Below, one piece after another: positions 24,052 to 31,332 of a stretch of DNA of 33,386 bases. This DNA comes from RGIG8775 sp045128735 (GTDB lineage Bacteria; Bacillota; Clostridia; Oscillospirales; CAG-272): NCBI GenBank assembly GCA_045128735.1, contig JBGVRT010000149.1, positions 1 to 33,386 on the forward strand, in the 5' to 3' direction. Each line of letters starts with the position of its first letter. The first letter of the stretch is position 1. Position numbers and translations under genes: made by a program. The notes under the pieces are model-generated. The model was not told where the DNA came from. It saw nothing but the letters and a program-made list of their open reading frames with translations, and did not search any database.

Positions 24052-25929
24052 ATGTACATTTCTGTTTTTTCGGATGAAATGGGGCTTGACTTCAAGGAAG
24101 CTCTGCCTATATATGCATCATGGGGTATGAAATACGTTGATTTCCGCGCGCTCATCAATGGCAAGGGCATTCATTTGCAAACCAACGAGGAGCTTAAGGA
24201 AATCAAGGCTATGCTTGACGGATACGGAATGAAAGCGGCTGTTCTTCAAAGCTCGCTTTGTAAGGTTCATCTTCCCGACGAGGCGAGAGTCAAGGCAGAG
24301 ATGGATAAGCTTGAGGGTCTTATCCGAGCTTCCGAAATTCTTGACTGCAATATGGTGCGCTCCTTCAACTTCTGGCAGCACAAGGAGGGCGAAGAGGGTC
24401 TTGGTGACCTTGCTATGCGCCCCGACGAGCTTGAAAAGGTTATGGAAATGTTCGACCCATTTGTAAAGCGTGCAAGAGAAGCGGGACTTATTTTCGGTAT
24501 TGAAAACTGCGGTCAGACACCCGACGAGGTTATAGCCATTCTCGAGGCTTACAAGGTTCCCGGTTGGGGCTTGGCGTGGGACGTTGCGAATATGTTTGAG
24601 ACACTTCCCGAGGCGCAAGGCGACTGCATTGAATATTTCACCAAGGCGCTCAAATACGCCAATATGGTACACGTTAAGGCGAGAAGCATTCTCCCCGAAA
24701 TAGAGAACAAAAAGGTTCCGTGGGACAGAGTTCTTCGCGGTGTTGCGGCTACAGGCAAGGATATGCCCATATCTATAGAAACGCACAATCCTCCCACATC
24801 ACCTCTTACCAAGGAAGAGGCAACAAAGAAGGTTTATGACTCCATCAAGAAGGTATGGCCCGCATCTGCGCCTCCCAACGTTATGGAAGCAATAGCAATC
24901 AAGCCCAAATTCGAGCGTCCCTACAAGGACAATCCCGTAACTATGGTAGTCGTCGGTCTCGGAATGGGCAAAAACCGTTGCGCGCAGATAGTTGAGACAA
25001 GCGGAATCAAGCTTTACGGAGTTTGCGATATAAACGAAAGCAGAGCCAAGGAAATCGGAGAGCAGTTCGGCGTTCCATACAGCACCGACATAAACGTATT
25101 CTTAAACGACCCTGCGGTTGAGGTTATGTATATAGTTACCCCCACGGGTCTCCACTGCTCTATTGCCGAGCAATGCCTTAATGCGGGCAAGCACGTTCTT
25201 GTTACAAAGCCTATGGACGTTTGCGTTGAGAACTGCGACAGCGCCATTGCGCTTGCAAAGGAAAAGGGGCTTATGCTTGGCGTTGACTACGACCTTCATT
25301 ACAGAGGTCCGCTTACCGAGCTTAAGAAGGCTGTTGACGAGGGATGGTTTGGCGAAATTCTTGCGGTAAACGTTGAGCTTAATATCAAGAGAACTCCCGC
25401 ATATTTCAAGCAAAACGGCGGTTGGAGAGGAACCTGGGCACTTGACGGCGGCGGAGCTATGTCCAATCAAGGCATTCATGAAATCGACCGCGTGCTCACC
25501 CTTCTCGGTCAACCCAAGCGCGTAAAGGCTTCTATCGCGCGTCAGACCTTTGACATTGAAGCTGAGGACTTCGGTTCTGCCGAATGGGAATACGAAAACG
25601 GATGCCGCGTAAGATTCATGGTATCCACGTCCTACGTTGCCTCCTCCTGGTACACAAGAATTGAGCTTCACGGCAGAGACCGCGCATATCTCCTTTGTCA
25701 GGGCGGTCCCGAGGGCAATCATATTTATTGGTTTGACGACAACAAATGGAGCGAGGAAGCACCCTTCCCCGTTGCGCGTGAGTGGCAGCAAGGAAGCGAC
25801 AACTTTGCATATTGCATAAGAATGGGCACAGAGCCTGTCGTAGGATATCAGAACGGAAGAAATGCGCGCTACGTGCTTGACAAGATGTACGAAAGCGCAA
25901 AGAATGACGAAGGTTGGATAGAAATATGA
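24052..25929 (+). CDS. Fusion: xylose-isomerase-like TIM barrel + Gfo/Idh/MocA dehydrogenase
   Basis: A 625-residue two-enzyme fusion. Residues 1-275 are a sugar-phosphate isomerase/epimerase-type TIM barrel (IolE/IolI-like), with a credible metal set: E151 (FGIENCG), D177 (AWDVANM), H207 (MVHVKARS) and E243 (ISIETHN). Residues about 295-625 are a Gfo/Idh/MocA oxidoreductase, with a Rossmann loop VVVGLGMGKNR near 299, MYIVTPTGLHCSIAEQCLNAGKHVLVTKPM near 360-388 (catalytic-site lysine in TKP, where most relatives have EKP), and GGAMSNQGIHEIDRVLTLLG as the usual catalytic helix. The expected reactions are NAD(P)-dependent oxidation of a sugar or cyclitol hydroxyl, and isomerisation, epimerisation or dehydration of the keto product. 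AAAGGAG precedes the ATG. Its stop overlaps the next start (ATGA), so it is coupled to the activase. Confidence 0.9.
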   Translation: MYISVFSDEMGLDFKEALPIYASWGMKYVDFRALINGKGIHLQTNEELKEIKAMLDGYGMKAAVLQSSLCKVHLPDEARVKAEMDKLEGLIRASEILDCNMVRSFNFWQHKEGEEGLGDLAMRPDELEKVMEMFDPFVKRAREAGLIFGIENCGQTPDEVIAILEAYKVPGWGLAWDVANMFETLPEAQGDCIEYFTKALKYANMVHVKARSILPEIENKKVPWDRVLRGVAATGKDMPISIETHNPPTSPLTKEEATKKVYDSIKKVWPASAPPNVMEAIAIKPKFERPYKDNPVTMVVVGLGMGKNRCAQIVETSGIKLYGVCDINESRAKEIGEQFGVPYSTDINVFLNDPAVEVMYIVTPTGLHCSIAEQCLNAGKHVLVTKPMDVCVENCDSAIALAKEKGLMLGVDYDLHYRGPLTELKKAVDEGWFGEILAVNVELNIKRTPAYFKQNGGWRGTWALDGGGAMSNQGIHEIDRVLTLLGQPKRVKASIARQTFDIEAEDFGSAEWEYENGCRVRFMVSTSYVASSWYTRIELHGRDRAYLLCQGGPEGNHIYWFDDNKWSEEAPFPVAREWQQGSDNFAYCIRMGTEPVVGYQNGRNARYVLDKMYESAKNDEGWIEI

Positions 25930-26831
25930 AAAAAGGATTTATTACAGATATTCAGCGGTTCTCGCTGAACGACGGTCCGGGTATAAGAACAACCGTGTTC
26001 TTCAAGGGCTGCAATATGAAATGCACCTGGTGTCACAATCCCGAAACAATTTCTCACAAAAAAGAAATAATGTTTTATCCGGGCAAGTGCATCGGTTGCG
26101 GAAAATGCTTTGAGGTCTGCCCCTCGGGGGTACATAAGGTAATTGACGGAGCGCATATTCTCGACCGTGAAAAATGCACGCTTTGCGGAAAATGCGTTGA
26201 CAACTGCTATGCGGAGGCACTCACCTTCTCGGCGCGCGAAATGACCGCAGAGGAAATTATGCGCGAGGTTATTCAGGACAAGATTTATTACGACGAATCG
26301 AACGGCGGCGTTACGCTTTCGGGCGGTGAGGTTACTTGCCAGAAGGAGCTTGCCCTTGAAGTAGTAAGACTTTGCAAGGCAGAGGGCATCAAAACCGCAA
26401 TCGAGACCAATCTGCTTATGCCCTTTGACTCTGTCAAGGAGCTGATTTCGGAGCTTGATCTGGTTATGCTTGACGTTAAGCTTATTGACAGCGCAATGCA
26501 CGAAAAGTACACGGGCGTATCAAACGCGGCTATACTTGAAAACCTCAAAAAGCTTGACGGGCTTGGTATTCCCTACATCGTTCGCACTCCTCTTATTCCG
26601 GGTGTAACCGACAGCGAGGCAAACCTTACGGGAATTGCAAAATTCCTTGCACCGCTTAAAAATATTTTGTACTATGAGCTTCTCAACTTCAATCCGCTTG
26701 GTGCGTCGAAGTATTCTTCTCTTGACAAGGAAAACAGCTTCGAGACGGCAAAGCCCTTTGAAAAATCCCGACTTGAGGTAATTGCCGAGTCGCTTTCGGG
26801 CTTTGGCGTAAAGGTAAAGGTGGGTGGATAA
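25926..26831 (+). CDS. Glycyl-radical enzyme activating protein (radical SAM)
   Basis: A 301-residue radical SAM activase that places the glycyl radical on its partner using S-adenosylmethionine and a [4Fe-4S] cluster. The cluster motif is C29-x3-C33-x2-C36 in KGCNMKCTWCHNP. A ferredoxin-like insert carries two more four-cysteine sets (C55/58/61/65 and C84/87/90/94), as in activases of dehydratase-type glycyl radical enzymes but not the minimal PFL activase. Further motifs are GGVTLSGGEVTCQ and the substrate-peptide and SAM-binding strands up to YELLNFNPLGASKY. The ATG at 25926 overlaps the stop of the fusion gene. Its own stop is one base before the start of the glycyl radical enzyme. Confidence 0.95.
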   Translation: MKKGFITDIQRFSLNDGPGIRTTVFFKGCNMKCTWCHNPETISHKKEIMFYPGKCIGCGKCFEVCPSGVHKVIDGAHILDREKCTLCGKCVDNCYAEALTFSAREMTAEEIMREVIQDKIYYDESNGGVTLSGGEVTCQKELALEVVRLCKAEGIKTAIETNLLMPFDSVKELISELDLVMLDVKLIDSAMHEKYTGVSNAAILENLKKLDGLGIPYIVRTPLIPGVTDSEANLTGIAKFLAPLKNILYYELLNFNPLGASKYSSLDKENSFETAKPFEKSRLEVIAESLSGFGVKVKVGG

Positions 26832-26832
26832 G

Positions 26833-29025
26833 ATGATTCAGTTTATAAATCAGTTTCCTGCTGACAAGCACTTCACTTACGACGAGCGCATTGCGCTCCT
26901 CAGAGCGCGCAAGGTTGATCAGACCTCGGAAAAGGCGCGAAATGGCGGCGCTAACGAGGACGACTACGGTCTTATAGTTCAGGACGAGTTTGATTTCAAG
27001 CTTGAGCCAAACCACGAAAACGGCTCTATTTACGGATACCGCGCGTGGTGCTCAAACTACTGCCGAATATTGCAGACTCACCCGCTTTACGTTGACCCGC
27101 TTGATGCCTTTGTGGGCAAGGGATTTCTTTTCCTTGAACGTCTCCGCCCAAAGGACAAAAAGTGGAATCCCGACTATCCTTACGACGAACTTCAGGAAAT
27201 ATTCAACAAATACCACGTAATCTCGGGAATCGACAACTGCCACCACTTCACACCCGACCTGCAGATAGGTCTTGACATCGGTTGGGGCGGTATTCTCGAA
27301 AAGCTCAAGCTTTGGAAAACAAAGCACGACGAAAGCCACAGCGAGTTTTACGACGCCGAAATTGAGGTGGTCGAAAATATAATCGCCTTCCTCACTCGGT
27401 GTGCCGACACTCTCGCCAAACTCTCGAACGAGGAGCAAAATGCCGAGCTCAAGGCAAACCTCAAAGAAATGGCAGATATGAACAGAAAGCTTGCGGCAGG
27501 AGTTCCCGAAACCTTCAAGGAAGCTATCCAATGGCTCTGTTGGTTCTCAATGCTCTCGCGCACCTACAACCGCGGCTCCGCGGGCGGTCAGCTTGACGAA
27601 ATGCTCCGTCCCTACTACGAGCGCGACGTCAAGAACGGCGTTCTTGATGACGACGAGGCAATATTCTATATGGCTTGCCTGTTCTTGCAGGACAGCCGTT
27701 ACTTCCAGCTCGGCGGTCCCGACGAGAACGGAAAGGATATGATTTCAAAGGTTTCATATCTCGCTCTTGATGCGGCGGACAAGATAAACATTGCCTGCAA
27801 TCTGACTATTCGCGTACACGAAAATCTCGACCGCGAATTCTTCAAAAAATCTGTGGAGTATCTTTTCAAAAACAAGCAGGGCTGGCCTCGCTACTCCTGC
27901 GACAATGCACTCGCGGAAGGCTTTATGCGTTGCGGATACTCGAAAGAGCTTGCACGCAAACGCGTGGCGGCAGGCTGTCATTGGATGTGTATCCCCGGTA
28001 TGGAATACACGATGAACGACACAGTAAAGATAAATCTTGCAAAGGTTTTTGAGGTTTCATTTGACGAGCTTATGACTCTCCCCTCCCCCTCTGTTGAAAA
28101 GCTTTTTGAAATTTACAAAAAGCACCTTAAAATCGCGGTAGATGCTACGGGCGCCGGAATTATGCACCACCTCAAATACCAAACCAAGAGTCAACCCGAG
28201 CTGATACTCAACCTTTTCCAGCACGGGCTTATCGAAAAGGGCGTAAACATCACAGACGGCGGCGCAAATTACTACAACATGTGCGTTGACGGAAGCGGTA
28301 TCGCCGTAGTTGCCGACAGCTTTGCGGCACTCGAGCAACGAATCGACCAAGAGAAAAAGCTTAGCTACGCAGAGCTTTACAAGCATATCGAGTCCAACTA
28401 CGACGGCACCGAGGGTGAATACGTAAGACAGCTTATGTATCACAGCCAGCGTTACGGCGGCGGTGACAGTCTCGGCGACAAGTGGGCAAAGAAGGTAAGC
28501 GAGCTTTATACCGCGCTTGTGCGCGATTTGTGCAACCAACACAAGGGGATAAACTTCATCCCCGGATTCTTCTCCTGGTCAAACACCATACTTCTCGGAA
28601 GCACGGTAAAGGCAACGCCCAACGGAAGAAGATGCGGCGATCCTATAAATCACGGCGCAAATCCCAACGGCGGATTCCGCAAGGACGGCGCGGTTACGTC
28701 TATGTGCAACAGCATTGCTTCTGTTCAGCCGATGTACGGCAACACAGCTCCCGTTCAGCTTGAGGTTGATCCCGGTATCGCGGGCGACGACGAGGGCGTT
28801 GAAAAAATGTGCGCTATGATATTGGGCATTATGAATTCGGGCAACACTCTTCTCAATATCAATATTATTGACAAAAGCAAGATTCTCGAGGCACACAGGG
28901 ATCCTTCAAAGTCCCCCGACCTTGTTGTCAGAGTTACGGGCTTTACTGCCTATTTTGCAATGCTGTCGCAGGATTTCAGACAGCTTGTAGTTGACAGAAT
29001 ACTTGCCGTAAACGGCGAAGAATAA
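26833..29025 (+). CDS. Glycyl radical enzyme, unassigned specificity
   Basis: A 730-residue PFL-superfamily enzyme. The glycyl loop is VRVTGFTAYF with G703 as the radical site, 27 residues from the end. The thiyl site lies in AGCHWMCIPGMEY, holding C382 and C386. Most dehydratases of the superfamily (glycerol, diol, choline lyase, hydroxyproline) have GCVE with the glutamate as base, which is missing here; pyruvate formate-lyase has adjacent cysteines, also missing. Other family blocks are present: GSAGGQLDEMLRPYYERD, INIACNLTIRVHENLD, NITDGGANYYNMCVDGSG, LLGSTVKATPNGRRCGDP. At 730 residues it is shorter than choline lyase (about 850). Reaction is therefore open: dehydration, C-C cleavage or decarboxylation of a sugar-derived compound. 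ATG at 26833 follows GGTGG. Oxygen-sensitive by nature; no microcompartment genes are nearby. Confidence 0.93.
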   Translation: MIQFINQFPADKHFTYDERIALLRARKVDQTSEKARNGGANEDDYGLIVQDEFDFKLEPNHENGSIYGYRAWCSNYCRILQTHPLYVDPLDAFVGKGFLFLERLRPKDKKWNPDYPYDELQEIFNKYHVISGIDNCHHFTPDLQIGLDIGWGGILEKLKLWKTKHDESHSEFYDAEIEVVENIIAFLTRCADTLAKLSNEEQNAELKANLKEMADMNRKLAAGVPETFKEAIQWLCWFSMLSRTYNRGSAGGQLDEMLRPYYERDVKNGVLDDDEAIFYMACLFLQDSRYFQLGGPDENGKDMISKVSYLALDAADKINIACNLTIRVHENLDREFFKKSVEYLFKNKQGWPRYSCDNALAEGFMRCGYSKELARKRVAAGCHWMCIPGMEYTMNDTVKINLAKVFEVSFDELMTLPSPSVEKLFEIYKKHLKIAVDATGAGIMHHLKYQTKSQPELILNLFQHGLIEKGVNITDGGANYYNMCVDGSGIAVVADSFAALEQRIDQEKKLSYAELYKHIESNYDGTEGEYVRQLMYHSQRYGGGDSLGDKWAKKVSELYTALVRDLCNQHKGINFIPGFFSWSNTILLGSTVKATPNGRRCGDPINHGANPNGGFRKDGAVTSMCNSIASVQPMYGNTAPVQLEVDPGIAGDDEGVEKMCAMILGIMNSGNTLLNINIIDKSKILEAHRDPSKSPDLVVRVTGFTAYFAMLSQDFRQLVVDRILAVNGEE

Positions 29026-29040
29026 GAAAGGAATTTTATT

Positions 29041-29826
29041 ATGGGAAACGTAACAATGGAAAAATTGGTTGTTACCAATGAGAACAAATCTACTTATCAC
29101 TGCAAGGGAGATATTCCCGGTGCGCGCCCTGTAAACCACGTAATCACCGCAGGTTCATCGCTCACTCTTAAAGCAAATATGGGCTACTATCACATTCTCG
29201 TACTTATTGACGGCGATGTTGAATTCGTAGTTGGCGGCAAGAGCTATGCTCACAACAACGACAGAGTAACCTTTATCCCCGCGCTCGACACCGAGCTTGT
29301 TATCAACGCAAAGACTCTCGCTCAGGTACTTGAGATCGAGTGGGACGTTAAGGAGGGCGATCTTGATATGATCAAGGAATACAACACAGCTTTCCCCGTT
29401 GATATCCCCTACGCAGAGTCCATTCAGTACATAGACCCCAACAAGAGCCAGAAAACCATCAGCCGTATGATGATTCCTCAGAGAATTATCCCCCGTTTCT
29501 CAATGGGCTCGGTTGAGTCCTACGGCTACGACGCTGTAAGAGCTCACGCTCACCCTATGCTCGATCAGTTCTTCTGTAGCTTCCCCGAAAACAAATCTAT
29601 CGTCAGCATTGACGGAGTTAACAACGATCAGCTTGGAAACGAGATTTTCCACATTCCTCTCGGCTCGAACCACGGCGTTGAGGTTGTAGACGACAACCAC
29701 CTTCACTATATGTGGATCGACTTTATGCCCGACAACTCGGCAGGACTTGCACGTCTTGACGCAAGCCACAAGCCCACAGGTCTTAACCGTTCCTTTGAAG
29801 AAGAAAGAAAAGCAAACAAGAAATAA
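29041..29826 (+). CDS. Two-cupin protein of unknown function (isomerase-like)
   Basis: A 261-residue protein that folds into two cupin-like halves. The first (about 30-105) has NMGYYHILVLIDGDVEFVVGGKSYAHNNDRVTFIPA but few metal ligands. The second (about 155-235) has HAHPMLDQFFCSFPE with H169 and H171, followed by FHIPLGSNHGVEV with H204 and H211, a plausible metal site. Size and two-cupin plan are like IolB and KduI (sugar-acid ketol isomerases), but I see no strong match to either. It lies 15 bases after the glycyl radical enzyme gene, with AAAGGA before the ATG, and is certainly in the same transcript. A role on the sugar product or substrate of the operon is inferred from position. Confidence 0.82.
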   Translation: MGNVTMEKLVVTNENKSTYHCKGDIPGARPVNHVITAGSSLTLKANMGYYHILVLIDGDVEFVVGGKSYAHNNDRVTFIPALDTELVINAKTLAQVLEIEWDVKEGDLDMIKEYNTAFPVDIPYAESIQYIDPNKSQKTISRMMIPQRIIPRFSMGSVESYGYDAVRAHAHPMLDQFFCSFPENKSIVSIDGVNNDQLGNEIFHIPLGSNHGVEVVDDNHLHYMWIDFMPDNSAGLARLDASHKPTGLNRSFEEERKANKK

Positions 29827-29835
29827 AAAAAGACA

Positions 29836-29864
29836 TAGACTTCTGCACGTCAAAATGTTATAAT
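29836..29864 (+). promoter_or_regulatory. Possible internal promoter before the ManA-like gene
   Basis: TAGACT (29836-29841), 17 bases, TATAAT (29859-29864). The gap between the cupin gene and the next one (66 bases) is the longest inside the operon, so the last gene may also be transcribed alone. Confidence 0.5.
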
Positions 29865-29892
29865 TAAAAAAAGCTTTAACAGAGGAAGAACA

Positions 29893-30990
29893 ATGTCAGA
29901 TAAAAATTACTATAACAGACCGCTTAAGCTGAACGCGGCGCGGGCTTGGCGCACCTATTTCGGCGGAAAAATGATTGAGAAGCTTCACGGCAACACCGAT
30001 GCCGAGGACACCCATTTCCCCGAGGAGTGGATAATCTCCACGGTATGTGCGAAAAACGCGGGGCGCGAGCATATCAAGGACGAGGGGCTCAGCTATCTTG
30101 ACGGAGAAAAAATATCTCTTAAGGAAATTATTGAGTCAGAGCCCGAAAAGGCGCTCGGCAAAGCGCACTATGCGCGTTTCGGATGCTCAACGGGAGTGCT
30201 CGTAAAGCTTCTCGATGCGGCTGAAAGGCTTGGTATACAAGCACACCCAAACAAGAAAAAAGCCCGTCTTTATTTCGACTCGGACTACGGCAAAACCGAG
30301 TGCTGGCACATAATCGACAAGCGTGAAATAGACGGCGTAAAGCCCTGCCTTTATATGGGATTCAAGGAAGGCGTAACCCCACAGCTCTGGCGCGAGGTTT
30401 TCGACAAGCAGGATATTCCGCGTATGCTCGATTGTCTCAACCGCTTTGACGTGGAGGTGGGCGACACCTTCCTCATAAAAGGCGGTATGCCCCACGCTAT
30501 CGGCGCAGGCTGTTTCCTCGTTGAAATACAAGAGCCTACCGACTACACGCTGAGAACCGAACGCGTTACCCCGTCGGGACTTGAAATAAGCGAACAGGCT
30601 TGTCACTACGGCATAGGCTTTGACAAAATGTTTGACTGTTTCGAATATGATTGCGTAAGCGCGCAGAATGCCGACAGCCTTAAGACTCCCGAAAAGCTTT
30701 TGAACAGTGCTGACGGTTATACTCTCAGCGAGGTCATTGGATATGCTGAAACCGATTGCTTCAGACTTCGCAAGCTGACTCTTGACGGCGAGTATACCCT
30801 CGACCTTGGGGGCGTCTACTGCGGACTTTACGTGCTTGACGGCGAGGGCGAGTTCGTGTGCGAATGCGGACATCAAACGGTTAAGAAAGCCGAGCAGTAT
30901 TTTGTACCCGCCGACACTAAAAAGCTTACAATCAAGAATACGTCTGATAAACCGATGACAATTCTTATCTCAAACGGACCTAAAATTTAA
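29893..30990 (+). CDS. manA: Class I mannose-6-phosphate isomerase-like protein
   Basis: A 365-residue cupin-type, zinc-dependent phosphomannose isomerase family member, which interconverts mannose 6-phosphate and fructose 6-phosphate or a close analogue. The zinc and active-site stretches are recognisable: WGG-like WRTYFGGKMIEKLHG, LLDAAERLGIQAHPNKKKA near 103-121, GDTFLIKGGMPHAIGAGCFLVEIQEPTDYTLR near 194-225. The C-terminal domain is a second cupin-like sandwich ending in SDKPMTILISNG. The N-terminus departs from the usual PIWGG pattern, so its substrate may differ. GAGGAAG lies upstream of the ATG. It ends the operon, just before a terminator. Confidence 0.85.
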   Translation: MSDKNYYNRPLKLNAARAWRTYFGGKMIEKLHGNTDAEDTHFPEEWIISTVCAKNAGREHIKDEGLSYLDGEKISLKEIIESEPEKALGKAHYARFGCSTGVLVKLLDAAERLGIQAHPNKKKARLYFDSDYGKTECWHIIDKREIDGVKPCLYMGFKEGVTPQLWREVFDKQDIPRMLDCLNRFDVEVGDTFLIKGGMPHAIGAGCFLVEIQEPTDYTLRTERVTPSGLEISEQACHYGIGFDKMFDCFEYDCVSAQNADSLKTPEKLLNSADGYTLSEVIGYAETDCFRLRKLTLDGEYTLDLGGVYCGLYVLDGEGEFVCECGHQTVKKAEQYFVPADTKKLTIKNTSDKPMTILISNGPKI

Positions 30991-30994
30991 GCTT

Positions 30995-31031
30995 AAACAC
31001 CTGCCCAAAATCGGGCGGGTGTTAAATTTTT
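30995..31031 (+). terminator. Intrinsic terminator of the glycyl radical operon
   Basis: AACACC-T-GCCC and GGGC-G-GGTGTT pair across a six-base loop (one T·G), giving an 11-bp stem followed by AAATTTTT. It starts a few bases after the ManA-like stop. Confidence 0.85.
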
Positions 31032-31073
31032 GTATTTACAATATTGCATTTTATTATTATTTGTCTAAATGTC

Positions 31074-31102
31074 TTGACAAATCGTTAATTGGGTGGTATA
31101 AT
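31074..31102 (+). promoter_or_regulatory. Consensus promoter of the SipW-signal surface protein
   Basis: TTGACA (31074-31079), 17 bases, TATAAT (31097-31102): a perfect sigma-A promoter. It lies about 230 bases ahead of the coding start, so the transcript has a long leader. Confidence 0.88.
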
Positions 31103-31115
31103 GTATGAGCAATAA

Positions 31116-31237
31116 AATTTCCATAAAAGTACACTTTTAGAGAATTTTTACATTCAGCCATTATTCAACGTTGCACATTGGATGATGGTCTTTTTTTATC
31201 CGTTATTCAATTTCTATAAAAGTGTACTTTTAGAGAA
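31116..31237 (+). repeat. 29-base duplicated element whose cores are exact inverted repeats
   Basis: Positions 31116-31144 and 31209-31237 match at 26 of 29 bases. Each has a palindromic core of two 7-bp arms, TAAAAGT and ACTTTTA, around AC (31124-31139) or GT (31217-31232). Because the centres differ this way, the two 16-base cores are exact reverse complements, and can pair with each other in RNA over 16 bp. Their starts are 93 bases apart. They bracket a terminator hairpin. Function is unknown; operator pair or RNA switch are both possible. Confidence 0.8.
31157..31197 (+). terminator. Leader terminator (attenuator) upstream of the surface protein
   Basis: CCATTATTCAA (31158-31168) pairs fully with TTGGATGATGG (31178-31188), using two G·T pairs, around a nine-base loop, and is followed by seven T residues (31191-31197). 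It lies about 50-90 bases after the predicted start and 135 bases before the gene, so transcription must read through it. Confidence 0.82.
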
Positions 31238-31256
31238 AAAACCATATTCGTTTAGT

Positions 31257-31305
31257 AATTAAAGGGTATAAACTCGATTTGTGCCCTTTAATTGCCAAAC
31301 GGCAA
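31257..31305 (+). promoter_or_regulatory. Structured leader just before the surface protein gene
   Basis: AATTAAAGGG (31257-31266) pairs with CCCTTTAATT (31284-31293), a 10-bp stem with a 17-base loop. A second hairpin, TTGCC-AAAC-GGCAA (31292-31305), shares its first two bases with the end of the first stem. They lie 15-75 bases before the AAAGGGAG ribosome site. No known riboswitch class is recognised. Confidence 0.55.
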
Positions 31306-31332
31306 AATAAAAAAGAAAGGGAGTAAGTTATT

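Noticed and set aside
31105..31140. An 11-codon leader peptide frame (MSNKISIKVHF) ending in the first repeat, with a similar SIKVYF-stop in the second copy.
   Set aside because: Its ATG lies upstream of the predicted transcription start, it has no ribosome site, and the second copy has no start codon. The likeness follows from the repeat itself.
31103..31332. A known riboswitch (for example cyclic di-GMP type) in the leader of the surface gene.
   Set aside because: None of the conserved core sequences I know are present; only hairpins and repeats are seen.
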